Positions 1-7,270 are shown, counted from the stretch's first letter. The stretch is DNA of 64,000 bases from Amycolatopsis lexingtonensis (GCF_014873755.1 NZ_JADBEG010000001.1:10423001-10487000); one strand, 5' to 3'. Numbers and translations: made by a program. Notes: a model not told the origin generated them from the sequence alone.

Positions 1-259
1 GCACCGTGTTGAGCATGAACGCGTTGAACGGCCCGGGCGTGTTCGCCGACACCACGACCGCCTCCGGCACCTTGCCGAGGCCGTGGGTGACGGTGCAGAA
101 CCCGTTGCCGTCGGTCACGCAGGTGGCTTGCGCCGCCTGGACGAGCGGAGCCGGTGACGGGCCGACGGCGGCGGACGCGCCCGCGAAGGCCACCGCCCCC
201 GCGGTGACCACGAGGGCGCCGCCCAACGCGGCGAGCGTGGTCCGAACCTGAAGTGCCAT
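1..259 (-). CDS. Secreted protein of unknown function, N-terminal part (cut by window edge)
   Basis: An ATG at 259 opens a frame that runs off the left edge, giving about 86 residues. The first ~30 residues form a signal peptide: a short basic N-terminus with Arg at residue 6, an Ala/Val/Gly-rich core, and an Ala-rich cleavage region near GASAAV. The mature part begins with a Pro/Ala stretch, then two cysteines about nine residues apart (TCVTDGNGFC) and an HGLGKVPEAVVVSAN segment. That pattern recalls the beta-strand repeats of secreted actinomycete carbohydrate-active or adhesion-type proteins. I do not recognise the family, and the C-terminus is outside the window. Confidence 0.6.
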   Translation of the reverse strand, partial: MALQVRTTLAALGGALVVTAGAVAFAGASAAVGPSPAPLVQAAQATCVTDGNGFCTVTHGLGKVPEAVVVSANTPGPFNAFMLNTV

Positions 260-341
260 GGTGGATCCTCCCCTGGATGACGACGCCACCGAGATCGTTC
301 CGCCGCGCGCCGCCGTTACGCCCGACCATCCACAGTGGACT

Positions 342-869
342 TCACGCCACCCGGTACCGGAGGTTGCCGAGCCCTCCCGCCGTGCCCAGCTCCACCGGCT
401 CCAGCCGGACCAGCGTGCCGCCGGGGTGGTCGAAGAGCCGGACGCCGTCGCCGAGCAGGACCGGGGCCACGTGCACCAGGACCTCGTCGAGCAGGCCCGC
501 TTCCAGGCAGCGGCGGGCCGTCGCCGGGCCCAGCACCGCGACGCAACCGTCGCCCGCTGCCGCCGACGCCGAAGCGACCGCCTTGCGGAGGTCCGCCTCG
601 AAGGTGAAGCCCGGCTCGGCCGACGCCGGGTCGTCGCGGGTGACCACGAAGATCGGGACCCGGACGCGGCCGCCGTAGACCTCGCCCTCCGCCGCGGTCG
701 CCGGGGCGTACGTCCGGTGGCCCATCAGCACCGCGCCGATCTCGCCCAGCAGCCGCTCGACGACCGGGTTCGGGCCGGTGGCCAAGCCGCGCAACCAGGT
801 CATGTCGTCGGCGGGGCCGGCGACGAAGCCGTCGAGGGACATCGTGATGTGGTAGAGGATCTTGGCCAT
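342..869 (-). CDS. Dihydrofolate reductase family protein (RibD C-terminal fold)
   Basis: The 175-residue product begins MAKILYHITMSLDGFVAG, the strand and loop typical of RibD_C/DHFR-like proteins, which in actinomycetes are usually stand-alone NAD(P)H-dependent reductases of unknown substrate. Further family marks are a GAVLMGHRTY segment near residue 45-55, a VLGPATARR nucleotide-binding helix and a C-terminal LLDEVLVHVAPVLLGDG motif. The start at 869 was preferred to an ATG 27 bases upstream because GAAAGG lies about eight bases before it. An inverted repeat lies just upstream (881-905). The gene stands alone on the minus strand. Cytosolic; substrate cannot be inferred. Confidence 0.85.
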   Translation of the reverse strand: MAKILYHITMSLDGFVAGPADDMTWLRGLATGPNPVVERLLGEIGAVLMGHRTYAPATAAEGEVYGGRVRVPIFVVTRDDPASAEPGFTFEADLRKAVASASAAAGDGCVAVLGPATARRCLEAGLLDEVLVHVAPVLLGDGVRLFDHPGGTLVRLEPVELGTAGGLGNLRYRVA

Positions 870-880
870 GGAGCCGCCTT

Positions 881-905
881 TCGGTACGGGTGACACCGGT
901 ACCGA
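881..905. promoter_or_regulatory. Inverted repeat TCGGTAC-N11-GTACCGA upstream of the RibD-like gene
   Basis: Perfect 7-bp arms (881-887 and 899-905) separated by 11 bases lie immediately upstream of the reductase start, partly overlapping its ribosome-binding region. The site is between the reductase start (869) and the end of the upstream transporter gene (933). It could be an operator or a small mRNA hairpin; no regulator gene is adjacent to it. Confidence 0.4.
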
Positions 906-932
906 CTGGCCGGGCCGCGGAAACTCATCGCC

Positions 933-1910
933 TCAGGCGGGTACGAGTTCCCGGTCCTCCGAAGCGGCGGCGTAGCGCCGGGCGAGCGTCGCGCAGACGA
1001 TCAGCTGGATCTGGTGGAACAGCATCAGCGGCAGCACGATCAGCCCCACCTGCGCGTGCCCGAACAGCACCGTCGCCATCGGCAGGCCGCTGGCCAGGCT
1101 CTTCTTCGACCCGCAGAACACGATGGTGATCCGGTCGGCGCGGGCGAAGCCGAGCAGGCGGGCGCCCCAGCCGGTCGCGGCCAGCACGACCGCCAGCAGC
1201 ACGCAGCACACCGCCACGAGCACCAGCAGGTGACCGAGGTCGAGCCGGTGCCAGATGCCTTCGGTCATGCCCGCGCTGAACGCCGTGTAGACGACCAGCA
1301 GGATCGAACCGCGGTCGACCAGCTTCAACGGCGCCGCGTGCGCGGAGATCCAGCCGCCGATCCAGCGCCGCGCCAGCTGGCCCGCCACGAACGGTGCGAG
1401 CAGCTGCAGCACGATCCCCAGCACGGCCGAACCGTCGACGCCGGCGCCGTCGCCCGCGAGCAGCAGCGCCACCAGCAGCGGGGTCAGGACGATCCCGGCC
1501 AGGTTGGACAGCGACGCGCTGCAGATCGCCGCCGCGACGTTGCCGCGCGCGATCGAGGTGAACGCGATCGACGACTGCACGGTCGAGGGCAGCACGGCGA
1601 GGAACAGCACCCCGGCGGCCAGCTGGGCCGGCAGCACCGACGACGGCAGCGCGAAGAGGGCCAGGCCGAGCAGCGGGAAGAGCACGAACGTCGCGGCGAG
1701 CACGACCGCGTGGAGCCGCCAGTGCCGCAGCCCGTCGAGGGCCTCCTGCGTCGACAGCCGGGCGCCGTACAGGAAGAACAGCAGGCCGACGGCGATCGTG
1801 GTGGCGGTGCCGAAGCCGACGGCCACCGCGCCCGAAGCGGGCAGCAGGGTGGCGACGCCGACGGTGGCGAGGATGGCGAGGACGAACGGGTCGAGACGCA
1901 ACCGGGACAT
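933..1910 (-). CDS. Bile acid:sodium symporter-like transporter (SBF-like/DUF4137)
   Basis: The 325-residue integral membrane protein has about ten hydrophobic segments, starting with FVLAILATVGVATLLPA. Near the C-terminus is FCGSKKSLASGLPMA, the conserved motif of the SBF-like branch (YfeH-type) of the BASS superfamily, members of which are predicted sodium-coupled carriers of organic anions. The start at 1910 has AAGGAG just upstream; an open frame extends further but shows no transporter character. It is divergent from a LysR gene at 2007 with two LysR-type boxes between, so it is probably the regulator's target. Substrate unknown. Confidence 0.85.
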   Translation of the reverse strand: MSRLRLDPFVLAILATVGVATLLPASGAVAVGFGTATTIAVGLLFFLYGARLSTQEALDGLRHWRLHAVVLAATFVLFPLLGLALFALPSSVLPAQLAAGVLFLAVLPSTVQSSIAFTSIARGNVAAAICSASLSNLAGIVLTPLLVALLLAGDGAGVDGSAVLGIVLQLLAPFVAGQLARRWIGGWISAHAAPLKLVDRGSILLVVYTAFSAGMTEGIWHRLDLGHLLVLVAVCCVLLAVVLAATGWGARLLGFARADRITIVFCGSKKSLASGLPMATVLFGHAQVGLIVLPLMLFHQIQLIVCATLARRYAAASEDRELVPA

Positions 1911-1947
1911 GGATCTCCTTCCACAGCCATTGTCGGCGCCGCCGCGT

Positions 1948-1997
1948 TCATTGTGAACCCCGATGACCGGACTGACTGTCATCGTGAATCGCGATAA
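1948..1997. promoter_or_regulatory. Tandem LysR-type (T-N11-A) boxes in the divergent promoter region
   Basis: Two sites share the form TCAT-N11-AT(G/A)A: 1948-1966 and 1979-1997. They start exactly 31 bp apart, about three helical turns. Their interiors also match (CATTGTGAACCCCGAT and CATCGTGAATCGCGAT). They occupy the 96-bp gap between the SBF-like transporter and the LysR gene, as expected for a recognition site plus an activation site of the adjacent regulator. Assignment to this regulator is an inference. Confidence 0.6.
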
Positions 1998-2006
1998 AGT
2001 GCTCCC

Positions 2007-2840
2007 GTGCTGGACCCCCGCCTGTGCCGTTCCTTCCTCGCCGTCGCCGAGACGCGCAGCTTCACCGCGGCCGCGCGACGCCTCGGCGTCGGCCAGCCGA
2101 CCGTCAGCCAGCACGTGCGGCGGCTCGAACGCGACTCGGGCGGGCTGCTGTTCGCCCGCGACACCCACACCGTCGAGCTCACCGCGCGCGGGCAGGCGAT
2201 GCTGGGGTTCGCGCAGACAGTCGTCGACACTGAAGAACGCGCGGAGCGGCACTTCCGCGGCGCCGAGCTGCGCGGCCGCGTCCGGTTCGGCGTGTCCGAG
2301 GACTTCGCGCTCGGCGAGCTGCCGGAGATCCTGCACCGGCTGCGCCGCAGTCACCCGCTGGTGGACGTCGAGCTGACCGTCGAGCTCTCGGACGTCCTGG
2401 CGCAGCGGCTGCGGGCCGGGCAGCTGGACCTGGTGCTGGGCAAGCGCCGCCCGGGCGCGCACCACGGGCGGCTGCTCTGGCGGGAGCCCCTGGTCTGGAT
2501 CGGCTCGGCGGCCACCGTGCTGGAGCCCGGCGAGCCGGTGCCGCTGGTGCAGTACCCGATGCCGTCGATCACGCGGCAGCTGGCGGTTGAGTGCCTCGAG
2601 CGCGCCGGCCTCGAGTGGCGCGCGGCGTGCCAGACGTCGAGCCTGACCGGCCTGCGCGCCGCGGCGGCGGCCGGTCTCGGCGTCACGCTGCACGCGCGCA
2701 GCCTGGTCCCGGCCGACCTGATCGAGCTCGACGGCCTGCCCGAACCCGGCGACATCGAGTTCATGCTGCTGGCGAGGGAGTCGATGGCGGGCCCGGCGGC
2801 GGCGCTGGCGGAGTTCGTCCTCGAGCGGGTGCGGCGCTGA
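2007..2840 (+). CDS. LysR family transcriptional regulator
   Basis: The 277-residue protein has the N-terminal winged HTH of LysR regulators (residues ~5-60; FLAVAETRSFTAAARRLGVG followed by QPTVSQHVRRLE) and a periplasmic-binding-protein-like effector domain from ~85 to the end, starting at RGRVRFGVSEDF. GTG start at 2007. It is divergent from the SBF-like transporter, and paired T-N11-A boxes lie between them, suggesting autoregulation and control of the transporter. It ends one base from the convergent sigma gene at 2842. Confidence 0.93.
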   Translation: MLDPRLCRSFLAVAETRSFTAAARRLGVGQPTVSQHVRRLERDSGGLLFARDTHTVELTARGQAMLGFAQTVVDTEERAERHFRGAELRGRVRFGVSEDFALGELPEILHRLRRSHPLVDVELTVELSDVLAQRLRAGQLDLVLGKRRPGAHHGRLLWREPLVWIGSAATVLEPGEPVPLVQYPMPSITRQLAVECLERAGLEWRAACQTSSLTGLRAAAAAGLGVTLHARSLVPADLIELDGLPEPGDIEFMLLARESMAGPAAALAEFVLERVRR

Positions 2841-2841
2841 G

Positions 2842-3585
2842 TCAGTCCTCGTCGCCCAGGAGTCTTCGGAGGCGCCCGAGCGCGCGGTGCTGGGCCACGC
2901 GCACGGCGCCGGGGGTGGAGCCGACCGCGGCGGCCGTCTCCTCCGCCGACAGCCCGACCACGATGCGCAGCACGACGATTTCGCGCTGCTTCGCCGGGAG
3001 CACGTCCAGCAGCCGGGCCAGCCGCTCGTTCAGCTCGAACCGCAGCGCGTGCTGCTCGGGGCCGGCGGCTTCGCTGACGCCGTCCGGGATCTCGGGCACC
3101 GGGTCGGTGCGGTTGCGCGCCGCGGCGCGGTGGGCGTCCGCCACCTTGTGCTGGGCGATGCCGTAGACGAACGCGAGGAACGGCCGGCCCTGGTCGCGGT
3201 AGGACGGCAGCGCGGTGAGCACGGCGAGGCAGACCTCCTGCGCGACGTCGTCGGCCGAGGCGAACGAGCGCTCGTGGCGGCCGACGCGGGCCCGGCAGTA
3301 GCGCACCACCAGCGGGCGGATGGTGGCGAGCAGCCGGGCGGTCGCGGCGTCGTCGCCGGCGATGGCGTCCGCGACCGGCTCGTCGTGCCGGCGCCAGTGC
3401 GCGGGGAACGCGTCGGCGGGCTGCGCCGCGGCGATCTCCCGGACCAGCACCCGGCTGCGCACCCGCAGCAGGGTTCCCTCCACGTCGAGGCCGGCCCGCA
3501 GCGAGTCGTGCAGCGCGGTGTTGGACTCCCGCAGCAGCTCGGTGATCGCGCGGTCCCCGTATTCGGTTGCCGGCATGGTGCTCAC
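2842..3585 (-). CDS. SigD/ShbA-like RNA polymerase sigma factor with extra N-terminal segment
   Basis: Residues ~85-247 closely follow the actinobacterial SigD/ShbA group: region 2 includes IRPLVVRYCRARVG, SADDVAQEVCLAVLTALP and RGRPFLAFVYGIAQ-type sequence (here QGRPFLAF), and region 4 has LPAKQREIVVLRIVVGLSAEETA and a C-terminal HTH ending GAVRVAQHRALGRLRRLL. Residues 1-~70 are extra relative to the ~190-210-residue homologues and carry ITELLRESNTALHDSLRAGL and VEGTLLRVRSR, which I take to be a separate partner-type module. The start overlaps the stop of the upstream sigma-like gene by 4 bp (ATGA), so the two form an operon. No anti-sigma gene follows. Confidence 0.85.
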   Translation of the reverse strand: MSTMPATEYGDRAITELLRESNTALHDSLRAGLDVEGTLLRVRSRVLVREIAAAQPADAFPAHWRRHDEPVADAIAGDDAATARLLATIRPLVVRYCRARVGRHERSFASADDVAQEVCLAVLTALPSYRDQGRPFLAFVYGIAQHKVADAHRAAARNRTDPVPEIPDGVSEAAGPEQHALRFELNERLARLLDVLPAKQREIVVLRIVVGLSAEETAAAVGSTPGAVRVAQHRALGRLRRLLGDED

Positions 3586-4070
3586 CTTTCCCTGTCCCGC
3601 TGGTCACCGGGCCGAACGGCCCGGAGTCGCCGGAGGCGTTCCCGCACGTGGCGGAGGGTGGAGCGGACGGTCGCGGGCGCGATGCGCAGCGCGTCCGCGA
3701 TCTGCGCCGGGGTGAACCCGTCGAGGGACCACGCCAGGACCATCCGTTGCCGGCCGGGCAGGGACGCGAGCAGGTCGATGAGCCCGGCGTGCTGGTCGAC
3801 CAGCGCCGCGAGCTCGTCGTCGTCCCGCGGATCACCCGCCAGCGTCCAGTCCGCGCGCGCGTCGCCCGCGCCGTCGAGCAGCCGCCCGGCGACCCGGCGG
3901 ACCCATGCCCGCGGGTCGTCGAGGGCCGGCCACGCCTCCAGCGCGTGGACCATCGCCTCGGCGGCCGCGTCCCGCGCGGTCTCGACCTCGAACCCGGCCT
4001 TGCAGAGGAACGCCACCAGCGGTGCGAAGTCGGCGCGGAAGAACGCGTCGAAATCGTCGTGACCGCCCAC
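3582..4070 (-). CDS. Short ECF-like sigma-70 family protein
   Basis: The ~162-residue product has a compact region-2-like domain (FDAFFRADFAPLVAFLCKAG, then DAAAEAMVHALEAWPALDDP and WVRRVAGRLL) and a region-4 domain (LASLPGRQRMVLAWSLDGFTPAQIADAL, with HTH IAPATVRSTLRHVRERLRR). A GTG at 4070 with GAGGGG just upstream is used; the open frame extends further and another GTG lies at about 4096, so the start is uncertain. It is translationally coupled to the SigD-like gene downstream by a 4-bp overlap. Function as a true promoter-recognising sigma is inferred; region 2 is divergent from classical ECFs. Confidence 0.72.
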   Translation of the reverse strand: MGGHDDFDAFFRADFAPLVAFLCKAGFEVETARDAAAEAMVHALEAWPALDDPRAWVRRVAGRLLDGAGDARADWTLAGDPRDDDELAALVDQHAGLIDLLASLPGRQRMVLAWSLDGFTPAQIADALRIAPATVRSTLRHVRERLRRLRAVRPGDQRDRER

Positions 4071-4690
4071 CGACCCCTCACCACCCCTCGCCTCCACAAG
4101 GACAGGTGCGGCGAGGTGACCGCTACGTGTAACGATTCGATCAAGACTGCCCGGTAGGAGTAATGCGGCGCTTCTCCTTGGTGACGCGACGTGACGAATG
4201 ACCGCGGACATGTCGGGTACCCGGGCTCGATGATCACTGGGACACGGCCCGGCGACGGGCAGACGCGGGAGCGGAGCCGCGAACGGCGGATTCCGGACGC
4301 CGGCGGGGTGCCGCGGCCCGGACCCCGGCGGCGGACACGGCCGCCGCGAAGATCGGGCTGGGCGCCCGGGGTTTCGGCCGCGTCCGGCCGGGAAAGCCTT
4401 GCCGGACAGGGAAAGGCTCGTCGGCGCCGCCAGGGCCGAGCCGGCCGGCGGAGCACGCTCGGGCGCCGGTCGCAAGGGACGCGCCGGAGGGTGTCGTCGC
4501 CGATCGGGTGACGTGATCGACATCGAGATCCCGGGAAGAAGGGCGTACTCTCACGTGTTGCAGTCTTGGTTGCCCGGAGGGTGAGCCGGGGACCGAAGCC
4601 AAAACCCCTTGACTAACGCGGATACGCTCGCGCGCGCCCGCCCCGGTCAAGTCGGTTGACGCGCGCTGACAATGGGAAACAGAAGAACAA
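4071..4690. promoter_or_regulatory. 620-bp divergent intergenic region including the whiB leader
   Basis: No convincing gene lies between the sigma-like gene and whiB; the open frames here are high-GC shadows without a family match or ribosome-binding site. The whiB-proximal part is richer in signal: CCCGG/CCGGG arms at 4573-4577 and 4586-4590 form a small hairpin, followed by AAAACCCCTTGACT (TTGACT at 4609-4614), a second TTGACG at 4656-4661 and TGACAAT at 4667-4673. No pair with canonical 17-bp spacing is clear, so promoter placement remains open. Confidence 0.35.
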
Positions 4691-4708
4691 GGGAGGTGAA
4701 CGAAGGAA

Positions 4709-4972
4709 ATGGAAGCCACGATGACGGGCTGGGCGGAACTCGCGGCCTGCAAGGACGAGGACCCGGAACTGTTCTTCCCGATCTCCGCCGTAGGCCCCGG
4801 TGCCCGGCAGACAGCGCAGGCCAAGGCCGTGTGCGCCCGCTGCCCGGTGCGCGCCGAATGCCTCGGCTACGCGCTCGACAACGGGCTCGACCACGGTGTT
4901 TTCGGCGGGACCACCGCCGAGGACCGACGCCGGCTGGCGCGTCCCGCGCCGCAGCGGCACCGAGTGGCCTGA
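4709..4972 (+). CDS. WhiB-like [4Fe-4S] transcription factor (WhiB1/WblE-like)
   Basis: The 87-residue protein has the four cysteines expected to bind a 4Fe-4S cluster: one in LAACKDEDPELFFP, then CARCPVRAEC plus the earlier Cys (pattern C-Xn-CxxCxxxxxC). The DEDPELFFP and AKAVCARCPVRAECL segments are closest to the WhiB1/WblE group. The family turn G-V-W-G-G reads GVFGG here, a Trp-to-Phe change. The tail after the turn is short (~20 residues). A strong ribosome-binding site, GGGAGGTGA (4691-4699), fixes the ATG. WhiB proteins act in the cytosol, usually by binding sigma region 4; two sigma genes are divergent next door. Confidence 0.92.
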   Translation: MEATMTGWAELAACKDEDPELFFPISAVGPGARQTAQAKAVCARCPVRAECLGYALDNGLDHGVFGGTTAEDRRRLARPAPQRHRVA

Positions 4973-5052
4973 CCGCCGCCCGGTGACCTCTTCCCGGCGG
5001 CCTCGAGCTAATGACACCGAATCCGGAAGATAATCGGATCGGGGAGTACGCG

Positions 5053-5093
5053 TGCCCGGGCGGGTGATTTTTTGCGAATCACCCGCCCGGGCA
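5053..5093. terminator. Strong hairpin terminator between convergent whiB and sigma gene
   Basis: A perfect 17-bp inverted repeat (5053-5069 and 5077-5093, arms TGCCCGGGCGGGTGATT and its complement) encloses a 7-base loop TTTTGCG and is followed by TTTT. It lies between the end of whiB (4972) and the end of the convergent ECF gene (5144) and can serve both strands. Confidence 0.88.
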
Positions 5094-5143
5094 TTTTCAC
5101 GCGCACGGACGGCGTGCAATTTACTTGGCGCCGGGGATTGCGG

Positions 5144-6142
5144 TCAGCGCAACCCGTGCTCATCGTGCTCACCTGGCCACGCTTCGGGCAGTCCCCAGGC
5201 GGCGGCCGGCACCGACTCGAACGCGGCCATCGCCGTGATCAGCCCGGCTTCGACCGTCAGCACGGTCACCCCGAACCACCGGAACCCGGCTTCGCCCGGC
5301 CGTCGCAGGTAAGTGGCCACGGCGGGCCGGCCGTTGGCGCGGACCGGCCGCATCCGGAACCGCCCGACGCAGTGCGGTGACGCCGGGTCCATCGACAGCG
5401 ACAGCGCCCGGATGATCGAGGCGCGACTGGCGAACCACAGGGTGTACGGCGGCATGACCGCCTGGGCGTCCTCGCGCAGCAGCCGCGCGACCGCGGCGGG
5501 GTCACCGTTCTCGTACGCGGCGATGAACCGCTTGAGCAGCGCCGCTTCCTCGGCCGTCGGGTCGCCGGCCGTCCACTCGGCACGGCGCGGGGGCAGTCGC
5601 TCACGCAGCGTCGTCCGTGCCCGCTGGAGCGCGCTGTTCGCCGACGCCACACTCGTCTCCAGCGCCGCCGCGGTCTCTTTCGCCGGCCAGCCGAGCACGT
5701 CGCGCAGGACGAGCGCGGCCCGCTGCCGGGGCGGCAGGTGCTGGAGTGCGGCGAGGTAGGCGAGCTCGATGGTCTCCCGGTCGACCACGGCGTCGGCCGG
5801 CCCGGCCCCGTCGAGCAGCCGGTCCGGGTACGGCTCGAGCCACGGCAGGTCGGCCGCCGCGATCGGCCCGTCCGGCTCCCCGGCGGGGCCGAGCTGGTCG
5901 GGCAGCACCCGCCGGGGACGGCGGGCGAGGACGTCGAGGCACGCGTTCGTCGCGATCCGGTAGAGCCAGGTGCGCGCGCTCGCCCGGCCTTCGAAGCCGT
6001 CGCGGGCCTTCCACGCCCGCAGGAACGTCTCCTGCGCCAGGTCTTCGGCCTCGCTCAGCGAGCCCAGCATCCGGTAGCAGTGCACCTGGATCTCCCGGCG
6101 GTGCCGTTCGACGAGCGTCTCGAAGTCCGGAGTGCGACCCAC
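5144..6142 (-). CDS. ECF sigma factor with C-terminal SnoaL-like domain (SigX5/SigG-like)
   Basis: The 332-residue protein has region 2 at ~8-75 (FETLVERHRREIQVHCYRML, SEAEDLAQETFLRAWKARDGF and WLYRIATNACLDVLARRPRR), region 4 at ~125-185 (LPPRQRAALVLRDVLGWPAKETA, then SVASANSALQRARTTLRERL) and a C-terminal SnoaL/NTF2-like domain from ~195 on (LLKRFIAAYENGDPAAVARLLREDA). Length and order match the TIGR02960-type sigma group, where the SnoaL domain takes over control usually exerted by an anti-sigma factor. It is divergent from a DprE2-like gene 39 bp away and convergent with whiB. Confidence 0.9.
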   Translation of the reverse strand: MGRTPDFETLVERHRREIQVHCYRMLGSLSEAEDLAQETFLRAWKARDGFEGRASARTWLYRIATNACLDVLARRPRRVLPDQLGPAGEPDGPIAAADLPWLEPYPDRLLDGAGPADAVVDRETIELAYLAALQHLPPRQRAALVLRDVLGWPAKETAAALETSVASANSALQRARTTLRERLPPRRAEWTAGDPTAEEAALLKRFIAAYENGDPAAVARLLREDAQAVMPPYTLWFASRASIIRALSLSMDPASPHCVGRFRMRPVRANGRPAVATYLRRPGEAGFRWFGVTVLTVEAGLITAMAAFESVPAAAWGLPEAWPGEHDEHGLR

Positions 6143-6181
6143 CCGGGCACGCTAGCGCACCCGGGCTGGAAGACTGCGGCG

Positions 6182-6925
6182 ATGAGCGGAACGGTGCTGG
6201 TGCTCGGCGGACGCAGTGAGATCGGACTGGCCCTGGCGAAACGCCTGGTCAGCGGCGACACCCGGCGGTTCGTGCTGGCCGCGCGCCCGGGCGCGGACCT
6301 GACCGCGGAGGTCGCCGCGCTGCGGGCGGCGGGCGCGGAAAGCGTCGAGACCGCGGACTTCGACGCCGACGACCTCGCCGCGCACGGCCCGTTCCTGGAG
6401 AAGGTGGCCGCGGAGCACGGCCCCTTGGAGACGGTGGTGCTCGCCTTCGGCATCCTCGGCGACCAAGCGCGCGCGGAGACGGACGCGGCCCACGCCGCGG
6501 CGGTCGTGCACACCGACTACGTCGCCCAGGTCGGCGTGCTGACCCACGCCGCGAACCTGCTGCGCACCCAGGGCCACGGCACCCTGGTGGTGTTTTCGTC
6601 GGTGGCCGGGATCCGCGTACGCCGCGCGAACTACGTCTACGGCTCGGCGAAGGCCGGTCTCGACGGCTTCGCGAGCGGCCTCGCCGACGCGCTGCACGGC
6701 TCGGGTGTCCGCCTGCTGCTGGTCCGCCCCGGCTTCGTGATCGGGCGGATGACCGAAGGCATGACGCCGGCGCCGTTCTCGAGCACCCCGGACCAGGTGG
6801 CGGAGGCGACGGCGGCCGCGTTGCGCCGGGGCCGTGGGGTTGTTTGGGTGCCTGGGGTGCTTCGCCCGGTGTTCTTCGCGATGCGCCTGCTGCCGCGCGC
6901 GATCTGGCGCCGGATGCCCCGCTGA
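6182..6925 (+). CDS. DprE2-like short-chain dehydrogenase/reductase
   Basis: The 247-residue SDR has a nucleotide-binding GGRSEIG loop (9-15), catalytic Ser at ~139-140 in FSSVAG, and Tyr153/Lys157 in VYGSAKAG. The RVRRANYVYGSAKAGLDGF block and the C-terminal VWVPGVLRPVFFAMRLLPRAIWRRMP are hallmarks of DprE2, the NADH-dependent 2-ketoreductase that with DprE1 epimerises decaprenyl-phosphoryl ribose to the arabinose donor for the cell-wall arabinan. No dprE1 is adjacent, so this may be a paralogue. The start lies 39 bp from the divergent sigma gene. Confidence 0.8.
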   Translation: MSGTVLVLGGRSEIGLALAKRLVSGDTRRFVLAARPGADLTAEVAALRAAGAESVETADFDADDLAAHGPFLEKVAAEHGPLETVVLAFGILGDQARAETDAAHAAAVVHTDYVAQVGVLTHAANLLRTQGHGTLVVFSSVAGIRVRRANYVYGSAKAGLDGFASGLADALHGSGVRLLLVRPGFVIGRMTEGMTPAPFSSTPDQVAEATAAALRRGRGVVWVPGVLRPVFFAMRLLPRAIWRRMPR

Positions 6926-6950
6926 CACGATCGCCGCTGTGCCCGCCGGA

Positions 6951-7007
6951 AGGTCTTGAATGAGTCATTCAGGACCTCCGAAGACCTGAATGACTCATTC
7001 AAGACCT
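6951..7007. repeat. Perfect 23-bp inverted repeat built on TGAATGAGTCATTCA
   Basis: Arms 6951-6973 and 6985-7007 are exact reverse complements across an 11-base spacer. Each arm is itself nearly palindromic around TGAATGAGTCATTCA, so the element can fold as one long hairpin or as two small cruciforms. It lies 25 bases after the DprE2-like stop codon, where it may end transcription, although no T-run follows. It resembles a dispersed genomic palindrome family. Confidence 0.8.
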
Positions 7008-7075
7008 CTCGCGTGGTCGTCGAACCGGCGCGCACCCGCGGGCCGCGCGAGGCCGGGCCGGGCGCGGCGGCAGCC

Positions 7076-7193
7076 GCTGTGGCCAGTGCCACAGCACTTT
7101 CCCGTGCCCGCTCCGGCACGGTCCGTCGCGAAAATCGGCCGATCGGCTCGAACCGGCTCGGCCGATCGGGCAGCGTCACGACCTTCCTACAAT
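7076..7193. promoter_or_regulatory. Putative promoter/operator region upstream of the LCP gene
   Basis: Within the 345-bp gap before the LCP gene are three signals: an 8-bp inverted repeat GCTGTGGC-CAGT-GCCACAGC (7076-7095), two direct copies of CGGCCGATCGG (7136-7146 and 7159-7169, 23 bp apart, each containing the palindrome CCGATCGG), and TACAAT at 7188-7193 as a possible -10. No convincing -35 is seen. The rest of the gap holds only the 6951-7007 palindrome. Confidence 0.4.
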
Positions 7194-7270
7194 TTTCTCA
7201 GCTGATTCCCAGCTAACCCGGTGATCCTCAGAGGAGGGGTTCAAACCAGAGGGAAGCAAGGGGAAGTGCC

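Noticed and set aside
1014..1997. 327-residue plus-strand frame opposite the SBF-like transporter
   Set aside because: Gln/Arg/His-rich shadow frame produced by the opposite coding strand.
4191..4511. 106-residue open frame on the plus strand between the sigma pair and whiB
   Set aside because: Arg/Gly/Pro-rich product with no family resemblance, no ribosome-binding site, and codon use typical of non-coding high-GC sequence.
4556..4620. Possible riboswitch (ydaO/c-di-AMP-like) in the whiB leader
   Set aside because: The GC hairpin and AAAACCCC stretch look suggestive, but conserved riboswitch core sequences were not found.
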